DNA of 64,000 bases from Cycas panzhihuaensis (taxonomy: Eukaryota; Cycadophyta), in the NCBI GenBank assembly GCA_023213395.1, contig CM041465.1, positions 100,943,741-101,007,740 on the forward strand, in the 5' to 3' direction. Shown here piece after piece: positions 44,780 to 56,517 of the stretch. The notes under the pieces were generated by a model. That model had not been told where the DNA came from, made no database searches, and saw only the letters and a program-made list of their open reading frames with translations. The position numbers were made by a program, and so were the translations under genes. Every line of letters starts with the position of its first letter. The first letter of the stretch is position 1.

Positions 44780-46134
44780 GTACCAAAGGAGTTAGGGATA
44801 GGGGCGTCTATGAGTTGCTTGGCCACTATCATTCCCTTCTTTGATTTCTGGTTAACGATATGGAGGTCAAATTCTTGGAGTAGGACGGCCCAACGACCAA
44901 CCCTACCACAACCGAACGAAAGTTAGGCATCGCAAGGGATCGGATTGAACGATCACCTTGGTGGTGTTGCCGAGCAAGTAGTGCCTGAACTTCTTGGTCG
45001 CATAGACCAAGGAGAGGCATTCCTTCTCGGCAGGGAAATAGTTAAGCTCAGCAGCCACGAGAGTGCGACTGATGAAATATATAGCTCTCTTAGTTCCTGA
45101 GTCGTCCTCCTGAGCGAGCATAGCGCCCAAGGATCTGGCCACCGAGGTATACAGGATGAAGGGCCTATCGAATCGGGGAGGTGCCAACGTAGGGGCAGAA
45201 GCCAGGGCTTCCTTGAGTCCTTCGAAGGCCTTTTGGGTCTTGTCAGACTAGGCAAAAGGAGCTCCCTTCTTCAATAGGTTCGTGAGGGGTTTAGCCACAA
45301 CAAATCAGCTAAGAAGCGCCTAAGAAAACCAAGCCTCCCTAGGAACGACTTAATCTGTCGTTGAGTCCTAGGTGGCGGCATGTCAAGGATCGCTCTGACT
45401 TTGTCAGAGTCGATCTGAATTCCTTGTTTGGATACAAGGAATCCAAGGAGTTTACCCGAGGTAACGGCAAACACACACTTGAGCGGATTTAGACTGACGT
45501 GATACTTGCGGCATCGTGAAAAGATGGCACGCAAGTCAGAAAGGTGGTGGGCTCTAACACGAGAGAGACCCATCATATCATCCATGAAGACCTCCAACGT
45601 GTCATTGATGAGGTCATGGAAGATAAAATGCATGGCTCTTTGGTAAGTAGCACCTGCATTTTTAAGGCCAAAGGGCATCGCCTTGTAGGCGAAGGTACCC
45701 CAAGGAGTAGTGAAGGCCGTCTTATGGCGGTCTTCGGGAGAAATATGAATTTGATTATAGCCAGAGAAGCCGTCCATTAGGGACATTACTTCAAATCTGG
45801 TGGTGCGATCGAAGATTTGATCGAGGAAGGGTAACGGAAAATTGTCCTTGAGACAAGCATTATTGATGTCGCGAAAATTGATACAGATATGGATTGCCCC
45901 GTTCTTTTTAGCAACGGGGACAATATTAGAGACCCACTTAGGGTAGTCGATGGAAGTAATAAGCCCAGCGTCTAGAAGCTTCTCAACCTCCATTTTGATG
46001 GCGGCAAAGAGCTTTAAATGGAGGGGACGCTGCTTCTGGCACACAAGGCGGGTGCCAGGAACAGTGGTGAGGTTATAAGTGACAATCGAGGGGTCGATCC
46101 CCTTCATGTCAGCATAATCCCATGCGAAACGCCT
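44780..46134 (-). pseudogene. pol: Element F reverse transcriptase and degenerate RNase H
   Basis: RT is open for 278 codons (45271-46107): MEVEKLLDAGLI, YPKWVSNIVPVAKKNG, MDGFSGYNQIHIS, GLKNAGATYQRAMHFIF and the catalytic VFMDDMMGLS. After a break near 45270-45300, RNase H follows (44903-45187) with FILYTSVARSLGAMLAQ, then AIYFISRTLVAAELNY and ECLSLVYATKKFRHYL. The first catalytic Asp is again Ser. The end of RNase H is damaged at about 44900 (CLTFVRLW). This is the least damaged RT palm in the window. Confidence 0.94.
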
Positions 46135-47370
46135 CTAACTCCCCGGAATGTATGAGTACTCCCTTATCTCATCAGGGGAACATTCCAACCCGACCTTAAT
46201 GACCTTGCCCGAGGCCAAGATTATGTCTTGAGTTGCCCCCATGCACATGGCATTGCCCTCCTCGAAGTGGAGAGGAGCGAGATCAACAGGAGGAAAAGGA
46301 ATAGGAGACATGATCGGATCGGCAAGTGTGGATTTGATCGCAAGGATCTTCTGATGACCAAGCCGGTGGTGACCAGAAGGCAAGTTAGGCGCAAGGCCCG
46401 CCAGATGCTCAAGCAGGGCTTGGTCATCCTCGAAATAATCCACCCCATGGATGACCTTACTTCGAGTAGAGGAAGCGCTGGAGGAAGTAAGAGCAACGGG
46501 ACCGTGACGGTCGTCAAATTGCTCAACTTCCTCGTGGGAATCTAAAGGGAAACCAAGAAGAGGCTCCTTAGAAGGAGCGAAAGGCAATTCCTCAAAGCCA
46601 TTACCTACGGGGGGTAATGAAGAAGAAGAACTGACGATGAGCGGATCAACGCGAGCAATGACGTGAGACACGCACGAGTGGCTAGCCTCACCGGCGAGGG
46701 GGGTTCTGGATAGGGGTCTAGAACAAGGCAGGTGCGACCTATTGGCGCGGAGGAAAGAGACGGGGTGAAGACAATCCTCGTCTTCGTCGAGTGACTCATC
46801 ATCACTAAACGAAGCAAGGTACCCGTAACTCCCGACGCCAATAGGGGCAAACCGCGTGAGACTAGGGGGAGAAGACGCGGGGTCTTCTTCGGATGGGTTA
46901 GGTATACCAATAGAGCAAGTCGATGCATGGGTAGATGAACCTTGGTTTGCCGCACTGGTGGAACGAGTTTGTTTGGTAAATGGGCGTTTGCGGGGGATCA
47001 CTCTCATTCGTCCATCATGGACGAATTTAAGTTGTCCCCAAAGAGTCGAGCACATAGCCCCCATTTGATCGAGCCATGGACGACCTAGGAGGAGGTTGTA
47101 GTCCACGTCAACGTCGAGGACTACAACGCTTCGAAGAACGGTCTTGCCCTCAAGGGTGAGCGGAATCGCGACAGATCCCAAAGGGGTCTTCTCGCTACCG
47201 TCATAACCTTGGCATCGCCAGGAACAGTTCTATATGAAATACCAAGCTCTTGCATGACACGCAAGGGCATGAGATTGATGTAAGAACCGCTGTCGACAAA
47301 TCCTTCAAGGGTACAATCGGGCGTATTGATAGTGATGGTGAATGGGAAGTTCCACCGACGCCCCTTTCAT
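46135..47370 (-). pseudogene. pol: Element F aspartic protease and linker
   Basis: The active-site loop reads FVDSGSYINLMPL (Asp at 47292-47294), the usual DSG form, unlike the DNG of A, E and G. A lesion of about 1 bp near 47215-47225 shifts the frame before LGRPWLDQMGAMCS. After it, 348 codons are open (46135-47181), covering the protease end and the whole acidic linker (IGVGSYGYLASFSDDESLDEDED) plus the pre-RT block VDYFEDDQALLEHLAGLAPN. Confidence 0.88.
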
Positions 47371-50098
47371 CAAGGGAGGAAGATCCTTAGGATCAAATGA
47401 GATAACGGGTCCACTACCTTGGGCGACACCCAAAGCGTGGATAGGTGCATCACTTGATCCTAAAGCTTCTAAGAGGAGGGCCCGCTGCTCGGGACAACTC
47501 CTCAGAATGTCCATCAAAGACATTCCTGCAGCGACCGTATGAAGCTCGTCCACGATAGAGAAGGGCTTACCCTTCCCGGTAGGTTGGGTAAGTACCCTTT
47601 GGAAATCGTAACGACCCAGGCGTACAAGAATAGCCTTAGGAAAGAGAGGGACTTCCGAAGGAAGGCTCTCCAGAAGAGGGTCAGAAGGAGCAAAAGAACA
47701 AGAAGCTCCCGCTACTTCCTTGGCGGCTTGAGATCGCGTAAGGGCGTAAGTAGGAGTTACTTCAAGCAACTGGATCACCTTCTTCCCCTTGTTCCAGGGT
47801 CGTGAAGGTGACGGGATGCGATGGCTAGGAGAACGAGAGGAGGAAGATGAGTTCCGGGCACCCTTCCCTTTGTCGCGGGAAGGACGGGGATCAGGCGATC
47901 TTCCCTGCTTTGCTCTTGGTTTGGGTGTTGCGATCACGCTCCCCATGTTTAGGGAACAAATCCTTGTGAACTGGTTGATCCAAATTAGGCCTTAAGGCCC
48001 GTTTGGGGGAAGAATTACGCCGAGGGGCATCCTTTGGATGCTGGGCCCTACAACGCGAATCGTCGTGGAAGCAATCCCCATGAATGGAGCACCACTTCTT
48101 CTCAAGTGGAGGGTCAGACCTTCTCGCTTGAGAAGACTGGGTGTTTCCATTCCTGGGAAGAGGAGCTTGGGTAGTTTGCTGGACTTGTTTGTTGGATGTA
48201 GGGGATGAAGGAGCTTGAAGCTTGAGTTCCTTCATCGTAAACTCGAATGAGCGTATGGCTGATGTGAGAGGCTCTAGAGTCCTCTCGGTCGGATGAGAGG
48301 AAGACCGGGTAGGTTGGGAAGGTTTTATATCCTTGGTTGGGGGTGGTGCCTCACGGCACTGTGAGCGATTAAGAGGTTTCTTGAGACCAGCTTGGATCTC
48401 AATGGCCTCCAACGCCAAACACTTGGCGATCGCGGAGTCGCATGTGGTCACCCCCATCTTGAGGACTTCCACGTAGACTTCGGGACAAAGTGTGTTGACG
48501 AAAAGGCCTCGCTTCAGCTCCTTGGGCAATGTTGCCTTAGTGGAGTGAAGCAAGTCATGGAATCGCCACACAAAGTCATGATTCATCTCATCGTGACCTT
48601 GTTTGAGTGAAAGAAGGGACTTCATTCCGCTCTCGAATGGATGGGCTACATCAAAATAGTTGATGAACTTGTCCACCAATTGCTAGAATGAATGGATAGA
48701 ATGGGCAGGGAGACGGTAGAACCACTTGAGGGCGTCACCCTGCAGGATCATGAATAATTTCATTAAAATGTGGTCGTAAGCCCAGTAATCGATGCATGCC
48801 ATAGAAAAACTACGCATATGCTCCGTTGGGTCTTGCGACGAAGTCCCATCGAATCTAGGAACTTCAAGGGGATGAGGTGGCAAGTTGGTTCTTAACGCCT
48901 CAATGGAAAGAGGGGTTGACCAAAAGTCCATGAAGGGGCATGCCCTTGCCTGGACCGTAGGGTCAACGAATGTCGAAGTAGGTAATGCACAAGGAGCGGA
49001 TGGGGGTGGGACACCCATCCCTCCTTGAGGAAATGCCCCTTACTGAAAAGAGGCATGGGGGTAGGTGCCTTGGAAGGGAATCAGGTTCCCTTGTGAAGGC
49101 ACAACAGATGGAATTGCGTTGGAAGATGGGCAAGAGGGATGTGGAATCGGGTTTTACCCATATGGGCCACCCGTAGGTGGAGCAACCCCATATGGGTGTA
49201 GTGGATCCACCCCATAAACCAGAAGACGACTTCCTCTACCCTGCCCCCAAGGTTGAGAAGTATACCCTGGTGGAACGTAGAAGGAAGCACCAACGTGCTG
49301 GGTTGGAGGATGCGTGGGAGCAGATCCCACATGACTGGTGATTGGAAGGCTAGTAGGGCCGGAAGGCCTACTAGGAACGGTATGCACTACATTAGGGGAT
49401 GGCACATTGGTTTGGTTAGGAACGGGTATGCTAACCTTCAATTGAGGGAAAGACACACCACGGGGAGATCCTAAAGCATTAGGACCTCGATGGGAAATGG
49501 ATGATGCAACACGTTCCCCCATCGCGGGAATAGAGAACGAGTGGGACACACACATAGGCACAAAGGGGTTCGTTATCAAAGGAAGAGTGGATGAGGATGA
49601 AGCATAAGGGGGGGGAGCGGAAGAGGAAGAGGCTCCTCCACGAAGGGTACCCTCAAGCCATCCAGGACGCGGTTGCAAGCGTGCCGCGTGGTAACACTCG
49701 TTGAGAGCTTCAACTACGTCAATAGGAGGAGTCCCTACATACTCGTAAGAGGTAATTGGGACCTCGAACAAAGTAGGTTCCTCGGGATGCTCCTCATAAG
49801 AGTCACCAACTATATGGCAAGTCTCAAGAGGAGCGGGGGTTTCTACGGCATGGGTAGAAGGATGGATATCAAGTGAGAGGTGTTAGTCACTTGGGTAATA
49901 AAGGGGGTCGTCACCCTCTTGGGTGGACCCAGGAATAGAAGAAGGAAAAGCATGGGTTTCCAAGGTTGAAGTGTGGTAGGCCCAATCGGAAGAGTATCCC
50001 TCCATAGTCAGATCAGAATCTGACAAAGGAAGAGGGTGATACTCAGGGTCTTCTAACAATGGAGGTAGACCGCGCAAACGACGAGAAAAGCATCGCAT
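47371..50098 (-). pseudogene. gag: Element F gag
   Basis: The ATG at 50096-50098 starts MRCFSRRLRGLPPL and the frame stops after LYYPSD (49883). The middle (49154-49771) is Pro/Ser-rich. The capsid-like region (48683-49018) has FMDFWSTPLSIEALRTNLPP and SMACIDYWAYDHILMKLF. A TAG in place of CAG lies near 48684. 47891-48679 is open, with LLSLKQGHDEMNHDFVWRFH and the zinc knuckle WCSIHGDCFHDDSRCRAQH. The basic tail continues in another frame (47305-47946). Role and order are as in E. Confidence 0.92.
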
Positions 50099-50245
50099 GC
50101 AAGATCAATCGACAATGTTAGGTAAAAAGAGAGAACGGTAAAACACACGCGTTGGGCGCTGCCCAACGTGGAGATAGGTATAAAAAGGATCACACGAAAA
50201 TAGCGAAACCAACGGAAGAGAGCGGAAACTAGCTCCCTTACTGGC

Positions 50246-50265
50246 AGTCCCCAGTATGGTCGCCA
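50246..50265 (-). promoter_or_regulatory. Element F primer-binding site
   Basis: The best-kept copy: TGGCGACCATACTGGGGACT, one base after the LTR end CCA. The TGG start is that expected for pairing with a tRNA CCA end. Confidence 0.9.
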
Positions 50266-50266
50266 G

Positions 50267-52811
50267 TGGACGCGCGTCTATGGGATAGCTACCTAACTAA
50301 TAGGTGTGGCAAGAGTGGGTAGTGATACAACTAAAGGTGGGACCTATGAGGCAAATAGTTACCACGCAGAGCGCCCCATGCGCCGTAGCGTGAGTTCAGG
50401 ATCTGCAATGGAGTATGGCTACTATCGAGTGGTCCTTCACCACTTCAGACAAAGGTGAAGGTGTGCAGGATAAGTCTGGGTAGACCTGGGGGCAGGACCC
50501 TCCCACCCTTGGATGGCCGGAAGGAGAAGGAGGAGATCCAAAGAGAATAGGCCAGGGGTGCCTAAATAAACTAACTGCACACAAGTGACACGGGCGAGGA
50601 ACTCAGGCTAAGAGGAGAAGAGGAAAGGTAGAGAAGGGGAGTTCCTACAACCTTTCCTATAGGTAGCAAAAATGCGTGTAATGAAATAAATGAAACATAA
50701 CCAAATACAAAACCAAATTTCCCTTTTTACTCTTCAATGTGTTAATTACTAAGAAGGAACCAAAAGGAAAAAAGGTAGCAAGGTAGGGTAAGACGTGCAC
50801 CTAGGCCGAGGGCATGCATGACGAAGATCTCCTCGAAGGGCACCAAGCTACTCCACACGACGCGTAGATGCGCAATGATGCGGCGGATTGAAAGGGGGCT
50901 TCATTACCTTCCCCGGAAAATCAAATGCGATGCTAAAGAAAGGAAAGGAGCAAAAGCTAATAAATGAAGAAAGTGTGAAGGTACAATGAATACAAGGGTG
51001 CTTACCGGCAACGGGACTAACAGACGATATCCTCCACGCTCCCCAAATACCTACAAGCAATGGCGATCTCTCCCTTCCCGGAGGAAGAACACTAACATGC
51101 AATACAAGATTCTAACAATATATGCCTAAATAGTATAAATGTGAATCTAAATACCCATGCGTTAGTGCCAATCCAACAATGAAAGTACCCAAAAGAGAGT
51201 GACCAAGGCGAAAGTAAATGATCGGTAAACCTCGAAGTGGCCTACCTCCCGCAAATGATGCCCTAACCTCCCCCCAAGAGCCACAAGGCAGTGAGGGCAA
51301 GGCTAGGAGCAAGGGCTGGAAAATGGCAACAAAGGAGCAAAGAGAGGCCCAAGAAAACCTACTATGACCGGGATGCTATGGGGAGCAAGCCCAAGGCAAT
51401 GGAAGAGAGTTAGGCAAAGACTAGCGGTTGGGACTTATGCAAGTTGCCCAAACTTGAGCAAAGGTCCCCAAATCAAGCAACTTGTGTGACCGGTTTGGGT
51501 GGCCAAAAAGGGCCTACAAACCCTTGTTTGCAAACCAAAGGCAAGACGCAGGCGAGAGGGAGGCTTTGGAGGGCTTAGAGCCGCTTAGGGAGCATGGAAG
51601 GTGGTACGGAATCCACCCAGCTCCTACCCAAAGCCTATGCCAACTCTCAACACCGCTGCCTTGAGCAGCAAACGCAGGCAAGATGCACAAAACAGTGGTG
51701 GAACAGCTACTAAAAGGAAGGGAAAACAAACTCACAATCACCAGGAGAGAGCAAGCAAGTTGGAGCATTAATATCTCAAAGAAAATAATGTAAATCAAAA
51801 GATACCTAGATGAAGGAGGTAAGGGACTTGCCTCAGCCAAAGAGCAATAAGAGGGGAGAAATCACCCTAGATCTCACAATGAGTTTGAGACCCTGCCAAA
51901 GAGATGTGAAGGGAAACACCTGCACTGGGGGCACTTGTGGACTGCCTGGGCAAAGATCAGTTGGAACCACTCGAAGGGGCCCTCTCCAAGGTGTATGAGG
52001 GGCTGAGAGAATGTCCAAGCCATACCAAAGGGGAGCAAGGCACTATAGGAGGGACGCAGGTCCAGCGATAGCATCAGAACAGCAGGGAAGAGCAGAGCAG
52101 AGTCTTGTTTCCTTGAGAGCAAATCCAAAAGTGAGCAAAAGAATCCTCAAAAATGAGTAAAAAATGGCTTAAGTACTTAAACAAAACCCTAAAGCGAGCG
52201 ATTAGGGCGCAATTGGGAGGGAATTAAGTTGCAAGCCATGTGGCAGTTTCGCAATAAATGCAAAATTACCACAGCGGATTTTAAAAAACAACCTGAGACA
52301 GTTGTATCACAAATTCGCAGATGCGGATATTCCCGTGATGCTGCGAAAATTCGTGATGCAGCACCTGAGGCAAAAATACGCGGCCAACACCTAGGCTGAG
52401 GCGTATGACAAAAGGGACCAATAGGGGGCTGAGACACCTACCTGGGGGTAAACAAGCCAACAAACGGGTCCAAAGGAGCAAAAATAGGGCTCAACCAGGG
52501 TGGCAAGTTGACCAAACGATGACGGGTCATCACACGGGTGGAGGTAGCGCAGACTGGGTGGATCTTGGAGCGAGGAGGCGGTCAAGGGAAGTGAAGTGGC
52601 CACCAGGGTGCCACACTCGCTGGGAGTGTGCCCCTGCTATAGTCGTCATAGGCTAAAATAAGTGTGGACGACGAAAAAGTCACCCACAAAGCCACACACA
52701 TACAGACATGCAAGCAAACACTCATCAAATGAAAGCGATGACAATGCAAGAGACATACCTGCACTTACCTGAGTCGGTGATTCCGTATCCATTCCAGGGA
52801 GCCAGGAAACA
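50267..52811 (-). repeat. Element F 5' LTR
   Basis: A 2,545-bp LTR, tggacgcgcg...ggaaaca on the plus strand, followed by the ctaac duplication at 52812-52816. A TATA-like TACTTAAG lies at 52168-52175 in element orientation. No gene is seen. Confidence 0.93.
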
Positions 52812-53541
52812 CTAACTAAGCTAGGCAGCGAGGATCTCACCTCACAGGACGTCCATCTTGTTGGAGCATGTGTTCGGATCGCAAGGTGCTGGTTGCTTCC
52901 GGTGGCAGTAAAAATAAGGCCTTCCTACCCTTAGGATGGCCGAGAAGGAAAGGAAACGCCTTGCGCGTTGCGTCTTCTCAAGGCAATGAGAAGGCAATGA
53001 AGATAGGGGCAACTAATCCAATATGCAAGAAGATGTGGTGAAAGGTGCGACGAAAGGGTGGCTCGAGTATGATACAAATGGGCTATCTACGCTATGCTAT
53101 GTAAAGCAGGAAATAATGCAAAAGATAAATGCTTTCCCCTTTTATCCTTTATGTTCTTTTATCATGTCCTATCTATTTAGACAAATGCATGAAAAGGAAA
53201 CAACGTAAAAGGAAACACGCGGGAAGCGAGGGGATTACCTGGATCTGGCGTTTGAGTGGAGGCATGGCTTGTCTCTTTAAGTCTCGCTCCTTCTTTCTCC
53301 TTTCTCCGCGCATGCAACGCCAGTCGACGGTGGTAGAGGGGTCCACTTACCTCCCCTTGAGCATGCTAAACTAGATGAAATGAAAGGAACTGAAAAGAAG
53401 CTTGAAACTAAGAAAGAGAAGTACTGTGGGGGGGTTAACCTGCAACAGGCTCGTCCCACATATCACTTCCGCCAACGCGCGATCCTGCAAACAAGTAAGA
53501 AAGACACCTTCCTCTCAAAAGAGAGGCTGCAAGATACACCA

Positions 53542-53673
<132 letters not shown>

Positions 53674-54237
53674 ATTGAAATCAACTAAAACTAAGAACTA
53701 GACTGAGCATCAGAATGTAGCAAAACGAAATGAAAGCATATGAGAAACACTCACGCCACCATAACCATAAAAACATACGAAATAGGACTGAGTATAGCCT
53801 TGGGATGGCTAACTCACCCACGGGAGGTCTCCACGGAGTTCGGGAAGGAAACACTAGTTGGCAATAAGATGGAGGTGGGTTATCTTAGACTAGTCGGGAT
53901 GCCCTGACTAAATCCCCTAAACTTCCTTAGCCCGTTCCTTAAGAAAGCATGTATGGCAAGGGGAAGAGGACAAGGGACGGAACCCTTGGGGAGAAGGATA
54001 GCAATGGGGGACGGAACCCTGCCTACCTCCCTCGAATCCTCATGTATACGCCCTTACATCGGCTGACTAAGGAAAGAGTGAAAGAGAGCTTAGAGAAAAT
54101 GGAGGGGCTCCAAGGAAACACTGGGAAAGTACCTCTAATTTAGGGCAGCACTATGGGATAGCTATGGCTAACTAGGATCTCTTTCATTTAGAAGTAAAAG
54201 AGGTAAAACAGAAAAAAGAAATGAATGAACTACTTGC

Positions 54238-54315
54238 CAGTAAAAACAAGAAAGTTGCAAGTAAAGACCCAAGGAGTTGCAAGTAAAAAACAAGAAGTGC
54301 AAGTAAAAACCAAGG
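54238..54315. repeat. Short tandem repeat, about 21 bp x 4 (E 5' LTR)
   Basis: Counterpart of 24355-24432, with the same four agtaaa-headed units. Confidence 0.7.
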
Positions 54316-55373
54316 AGTACCTTGTATGGAGAGATTAAGCATGCACTCTTCCACTTGGAATAGCAGCAATAGATGACAAACAGAGGCTGGTTATGAGTAG
54401 TTCTTGCTAGGGCATGGATGAAGGAAGCTCCTTGCAAGTTTGGAGCTTTGGAGTTAATCTTTGAAACAGCTTTTCGGATGAAGAAGACTCTTGAATCCCT
54501 AAGCACCTGCAAGAAGAATGGAGCTGGCTATGGAGAGTAGTAGGGGGCAGCAATGGCCCTGCAAGATCCAGCTGATGGCAGCCCACTTCACCTTCTTCTA
54601 GTTGCTGTGCATGAAGTTTTTCATTTCTATGTTTTTCTTGTGTGAAAATTGGAAGTTTCTCTTAGAAGTTTGAAAAAATGGCCAAAAAGTTCCAAAAATG
54701 GGGAGGAAAATTCCCTTTATCCTCTGTTCATAGAAGGTGAACGTTGGGGATGTCAGGGCATCTCCAATCGAACGATGCCACGCAGCGGTTCAAAAAGCTA
54801 AAGCGTCGTGGTTCTCTTTTAAATTTCAAGCAATGCATCTGCGGCAAACTCTGCGGTACCACTAAGTTTACCGCGGTATCAGCCTGGAATTAAAAAAAGA
54901 GAAAAATGAGCAAAAATACCCAGTTTTGAGGAAAAAACAGAGGCTAAACATGAGTTAGACCAACTGAGGGAATGCCCAGGCAGTGGGTAAGTACCCAAAA
55001 TAACACAAAGAGTCCTAACTAAGGATTAAACTAGGCTTAGGAAGGACTGCAACATAAGGAACATGCCGTAACAAGAGCAAATAAGACTGACAGAAACATC
55101 CCAGAGGACCGTGGGGACACCGTGGGTGGTTGTACGCCATACAGGGTGTAGCATTCGCTGAGGAATGACCCCGCTGTGAGTCGTCATAGGCTGATGGTGT
55201 GCCTTAGGCACATGCATTATGAGCAAGTAGAAAAGTAATGTGTGCAGGCAGGCATATGTCAAGCAACCTACTCTAAATAACCTCAATCAAACATGGGCAA
55301 GAAAAGTAAGAAAATATACCTGAACAAACCTGCATCGATGCATCTCGAGTCCATTCCCAGTAGCTGGGAAATA

Positions 55374-56517
55374 GAACCCAACGACAGATTAAGTTATTCT
55401 TAGGTAGGCTCAGATTTCTTAGGTGTTTTTTAGCAAATTTTGCTATAAATGCCAAACCTCTCACCAACCTGCTAAAGAAGGGAGCCTCATTCATCTGGTC
55501 TTCAAAGGCCTAACAAGCCTTCGAAGAACTCAAGGAATCCCTCGCTTCCACCCCAATGTTGGCAACCCCTCTCTTTGATAGGTCATTCATTCTTTATACT
55601 TCAGCAACTAATAAGTCTTTGGGCATTATGTTAGCCCAAGAAGATGATTCAAGAACTGAAAGGGCTATTTACTTCATCAGTCGCACTCTCGTGGCTGCTG
55701 AACTTAACTACTCCCTCGCCGAGAAGGAGTGTCTCTCCTTAGTACATGCTACTAAGAAATTTAGGCACTACTTATTCGAGAATACTACTCGGGTGATTGT
55801 CTAATCCGATCCCCTAAGTTATTTACTTACCTGACCTAACTTGATAGTTAGGACTGGCAGGTAGGCCATCGTCCTTTAGGAATTTAACCTCCAAATCATT
55901 AACAGGAAGTCAAAGAAAGGGATGGTGGTGGCTAAGCAACTCGCTGATGCCCCCATCCCAAACCCCTTTGATGTTCCTGTTGATGATTCTTTACCTGATA
56001 AGCCTATCTTGGCCATTCATGATTCTTCTCCTCATATGCTTACCAAGAGTGAGTGGTATAGAGACATTATACGATACCTTGCCCAGCAATAGTATCGCCC
56101 TGAAGCTAGCAACAAAGTTAGGTCTCGCATTCGGGCCACCGCCAGGCAATACTTCATTACGAGTGAAGTATTGTATAAGAGATCCTTCGATGGGATCCTT
56201 CTTTGTTGCATCAGCCTCGATGAAGCGAACCAAATACTCCATGAATACCACAACGACATTTGCGAGGGTCACTTTTGGGGCCAATCCATGGCCCAAAGGA
56301 TCCTCCATATGGGGTATTACTAGCTGTCCCTCTTTAAGGATGCCCATGCCTATGCCCTAAGATATCAGTGGTGCCAAGAACACGCTAACATCACCCACTT
56401 CCCTTCCGAGACTCTCCATCCCATCATATTTCCATGGCCCTTCTCCTAATGGGGGTTGGACCTTATTGGAGCCATATCCCTATCATTTTCGTCATAACAC
56501 AAGTTCATCTTGACTGT
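55374..56517 (+). pseudogene. pol: Element B, RNase H and integrase start
   Basis: This picks up B pol exactly where 22941 left off, at the thumb codons for QRQIKSFLG (mutated). RNase H (55556-55804) shows FILYTSATNKSLGIMLAQ, ERAIYFISRTLVAAELNY and HATKKFRHYL, again with Ser for the first catalytic Asp. The integrase zinc region follows in damaged form, and then WGLDLIG appears in part near 56455-56475. The reading ends at the codons for KFILT, where G is inserted. Several stops are present, for example at 55802. Confidence 0.9.

Larger units (their letters stand above)
36365..52811 (-). mobile_element. Element F: complete Tat-type retrotransposon, youngest complete insertion
   Basis: A 16.4-kb minus-strand element inserted into the 5' LTR of E. 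It has a perfect ctaac duplication (36360-36364 and 52812-52816). Its LTRs (36365-38887 and 50267-52811) differ at about 7 of the first 125 bases, fewer than in A, as expected for the innermost layer. It retains gag, protease, RT, RNase H, integrase, the antisense gene and the second RNase H, each with few lesions. Confidence 0.94.

Noticed and set aside
50246-50265. tRNA gene fragment
   Set aside because: Only the 3' acceptor complement is present, next to an LTR end; it is a primer-binding site.
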